Shown one piece after another: positions 12,637 through 13,638 of a stretch of 13,638 bases of DNA (positions are counted from its first letter, which is position 1; each line of letters opens with the position of its first letter). Origin of the DNA: Nitrosomonadales bacterium (GTDB lineage: Bacteria > Pseudomonadota > Gammaproteobacteria > Burkholderiales > Sulfuricellaceae); the NCBI GenBank assembly GCA_003104895.1, contig PQAG01000040.1, positions 1 to 13,638 on the forward strand, read 5' to 3'. The notes under the pieces were generated by a model that ran no database searches, was not told where the DNA came from, and saw nothing but the letters and a program-made list of their open reading frames with translations. The translations under genes were made by a program, and so were the position numbers.

Positions 12637-13638
12637 TCACTCCCACTCAATCGTTCCGGGCGGTTTTCCGCAGATATCGTAGACAACGCGGTTGATGCCG
12701 CGCACTTCATTGATGATGCGATTGGAAACTTTTCCCAACAGCGTATAGGGCAACTCAGCCCAGTGTGCGGTCATGAAATCCTGGGTCTGCACAGCGCGCA
12801 GCGCAACAACGTAATCGTAGGTGCGGCCATCGCCCATCACCCCGACTGCTTTCACCGGCAGGAAGACGGCAAAGGCCTGCGAGGTTTTTTCATACCAGCC
12901 TGAGGCGCGCAACTCCTCGATGAAAATGGCATCGGCACGGCGCAGCAGATCAGCGTATTCGCGCCTGACTTCGCCCAGGATGCGCACACCCAAGCCAGGA
13001 CCCGGGAAGGGGTGGCGGAAAACCATGTCATGCGGCAGGCCAAGTGCCAAGCCCAACTCGCGTACTTCATCCTTGAACAGTTCGCGCAGCGGCTCGCAAA
13101 GCTTCAGGTGCAGGGTGTCCGGCAGGCCGCCGACATTGTGGTGCGACTTGATGGTATGCGCTTTCTTGGTCTTGGAACTGGCGGATTCGATTACGTCAGG
13201 ATAGATGGTTCCCTGCGCCAGCCACTTGGCATTTGGCAGATTGGCAGCCTCACGCTGGAACACCTCGACGAACTCGCGGCCGATGATCTTGCGCTTCTGT
13301 TCCGGGTCGGTCACGCCTGCCAGATGTTTCATGAATTCCGCGCTGGCATCGACATGAATGACCTTGACGCCAAGATTTTCCGCAAAGGTTTTCATTACCT
13401 GCTCGGCCTCATTCAGCCGCAGCAGGCCGTTGTCCACGAACACGCAGGTCAGCTGGGACCCGATGGCGCGATGCAGCAGCGCCGCCACCACGGAGGAGTC
13501 TACCCCGCCGGACAGGCCGAGAATGACTTCATCCGCGCCCACTTCTGAGCGGATCTTGCCGATCGCTTCTTCTACATAATCCGGCATGTTCCAGTCATAG
13601 CCGCAGCCGCAGATTTCATGAACGAAGCGTTCGATAAT
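12637..13638 (-). CDS. guaA: GMP synthase (glutamine-hydrolysing), C-terminal part, cut by window
   Basis: 333 residues of GuaA, which converts XMP + glutamine + ATP to GMP. The frame is open to the window edge (starts IIERFVHEICGCGYDWN), so the true start and the N-terminal glutamine amidotransferase domain, roughly 190 residues, lie outside. Present are the ATP pyrophosphatase domain with the PP-loop LGLSGGVDSS, the substrate region YPDVIESASSKTKKAHTIKS with HHNVGGLP, RHPFPGPGLG, and the C-terminal dimerisation domain ending GINRVVYDICGKPPGTIEWE. All conserved motifs are intact. A terminator follows. Confidence 0.97.
   Translation of the reverse strand: MIERFVHEICGCGYDWNMPDYVEEAIGKIRSEVGADEVILGLSGGVDSSVVAALLHRAIGSQLTCVFVDNGLLRLNEAEQVMKTFAENLGVKVIHVDASAEFMKHLAGVTDPEQKRKIIGREFVEVFQREAANLPNAKWLAQGTIYPDVIESASSKTKKAHTIKSHHNVGGLPDTLHLKLCEPLRELFKDEVRELGLALGLPHDMVFRHPFPGPGLGVRILGEVRREYADLLRRADAIFIEELRASGWYEKTSQAFAVFLPVKAVGVMGDGRTYDYVVALRAVQTQDFMTAHWAELPYTLLGKVSNRIINEVRGINRVVYDICGKPPGTIEWE

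Noticed and set aside
1..13638. CRISPR array, rRNA operon or novel defence system
   Set aside because: No regularly spaced repeats, no rRNA sequence and no nuclease, helicase or toxin-antitoxin motifs were found on either strand.

Overview
The window is a stretch of ordinary chromosome from a Gram-negative bacterium, most likely a betaproteobacterium (Nitrosomonadales-like; this placement is inference). The grounds are a thrS-infC-rpmI-rplT-pheS translation operon headed by a tRNA-Val gene, a full-length single-chain PurL of the gamma/beta type, and a PEP-CTERM surface protein with a sigma-54-like promoter. No exosortase, integrase, transposase or CRISPR array is present.

Minus-strand translation block (1-3584): reading leftwards from a strong promoter at 3556-3584 come tRNA-Val(GAC), a terminator hairpin, thrS, infC (ATC start), rpmI, rplT, a second terminator hairpin and the 5' end of pheS. 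Two Rho-independent-type hairpins therefore sit inside what otherwise looks like one operon, just before thrS and just before pheS. This suggests read-through or attenuation control of both aminoacyl-tRNA synthetases.

Purine synthesis and small genes (3603-8510, minus strand): purL (1322 aa) is followed, leftwards, by the tRNA-Val promoter. To its right are a short exported TPR-type protein that looks like the N-terminal stub of a larger protein, and a 66-aa DUF3330-like cysteine protein. The latter is divergent from nnr, with a compact hairpin directly before its ribosome binding site.

Plus-strand unit (8537-10533): nnr (yjeF) encodes the bifunctional NAD(P)H-hydrate repair enzyme. A near-consensus sigma-70 promoter inside the last codons of nnr drives a 61-aa two-helix membrane protein and, only 6 bp later, tRNA-Glu(UUC) with its terminator. 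Immediately after lies ffs, the 4.5S signal recognition particle RNA.

Accessory-looking insert (about 10534-12003): a minus-strand PEP-CTERM protein gene with a GG-N10-GC (sigma-54 type) promoter and an upstream dyad lies between ffs and a second, diverged 43-bp copy of the ffs 3' end (37/43 identical, ungapped). This is the most interesting feature of the window. It resembles the footprint of an old integration event at the 3' end of the SRP RNA gene, or a partial ffs duplication.

Right end (12017-13638, minus strand): an L,D-transpeptidase-family protein with no signal peptide, a terminator, and the C-terminal two thirds of guaA (GMP synthase), cut by the window edge. I do not see a wholly new multi-gene system here.
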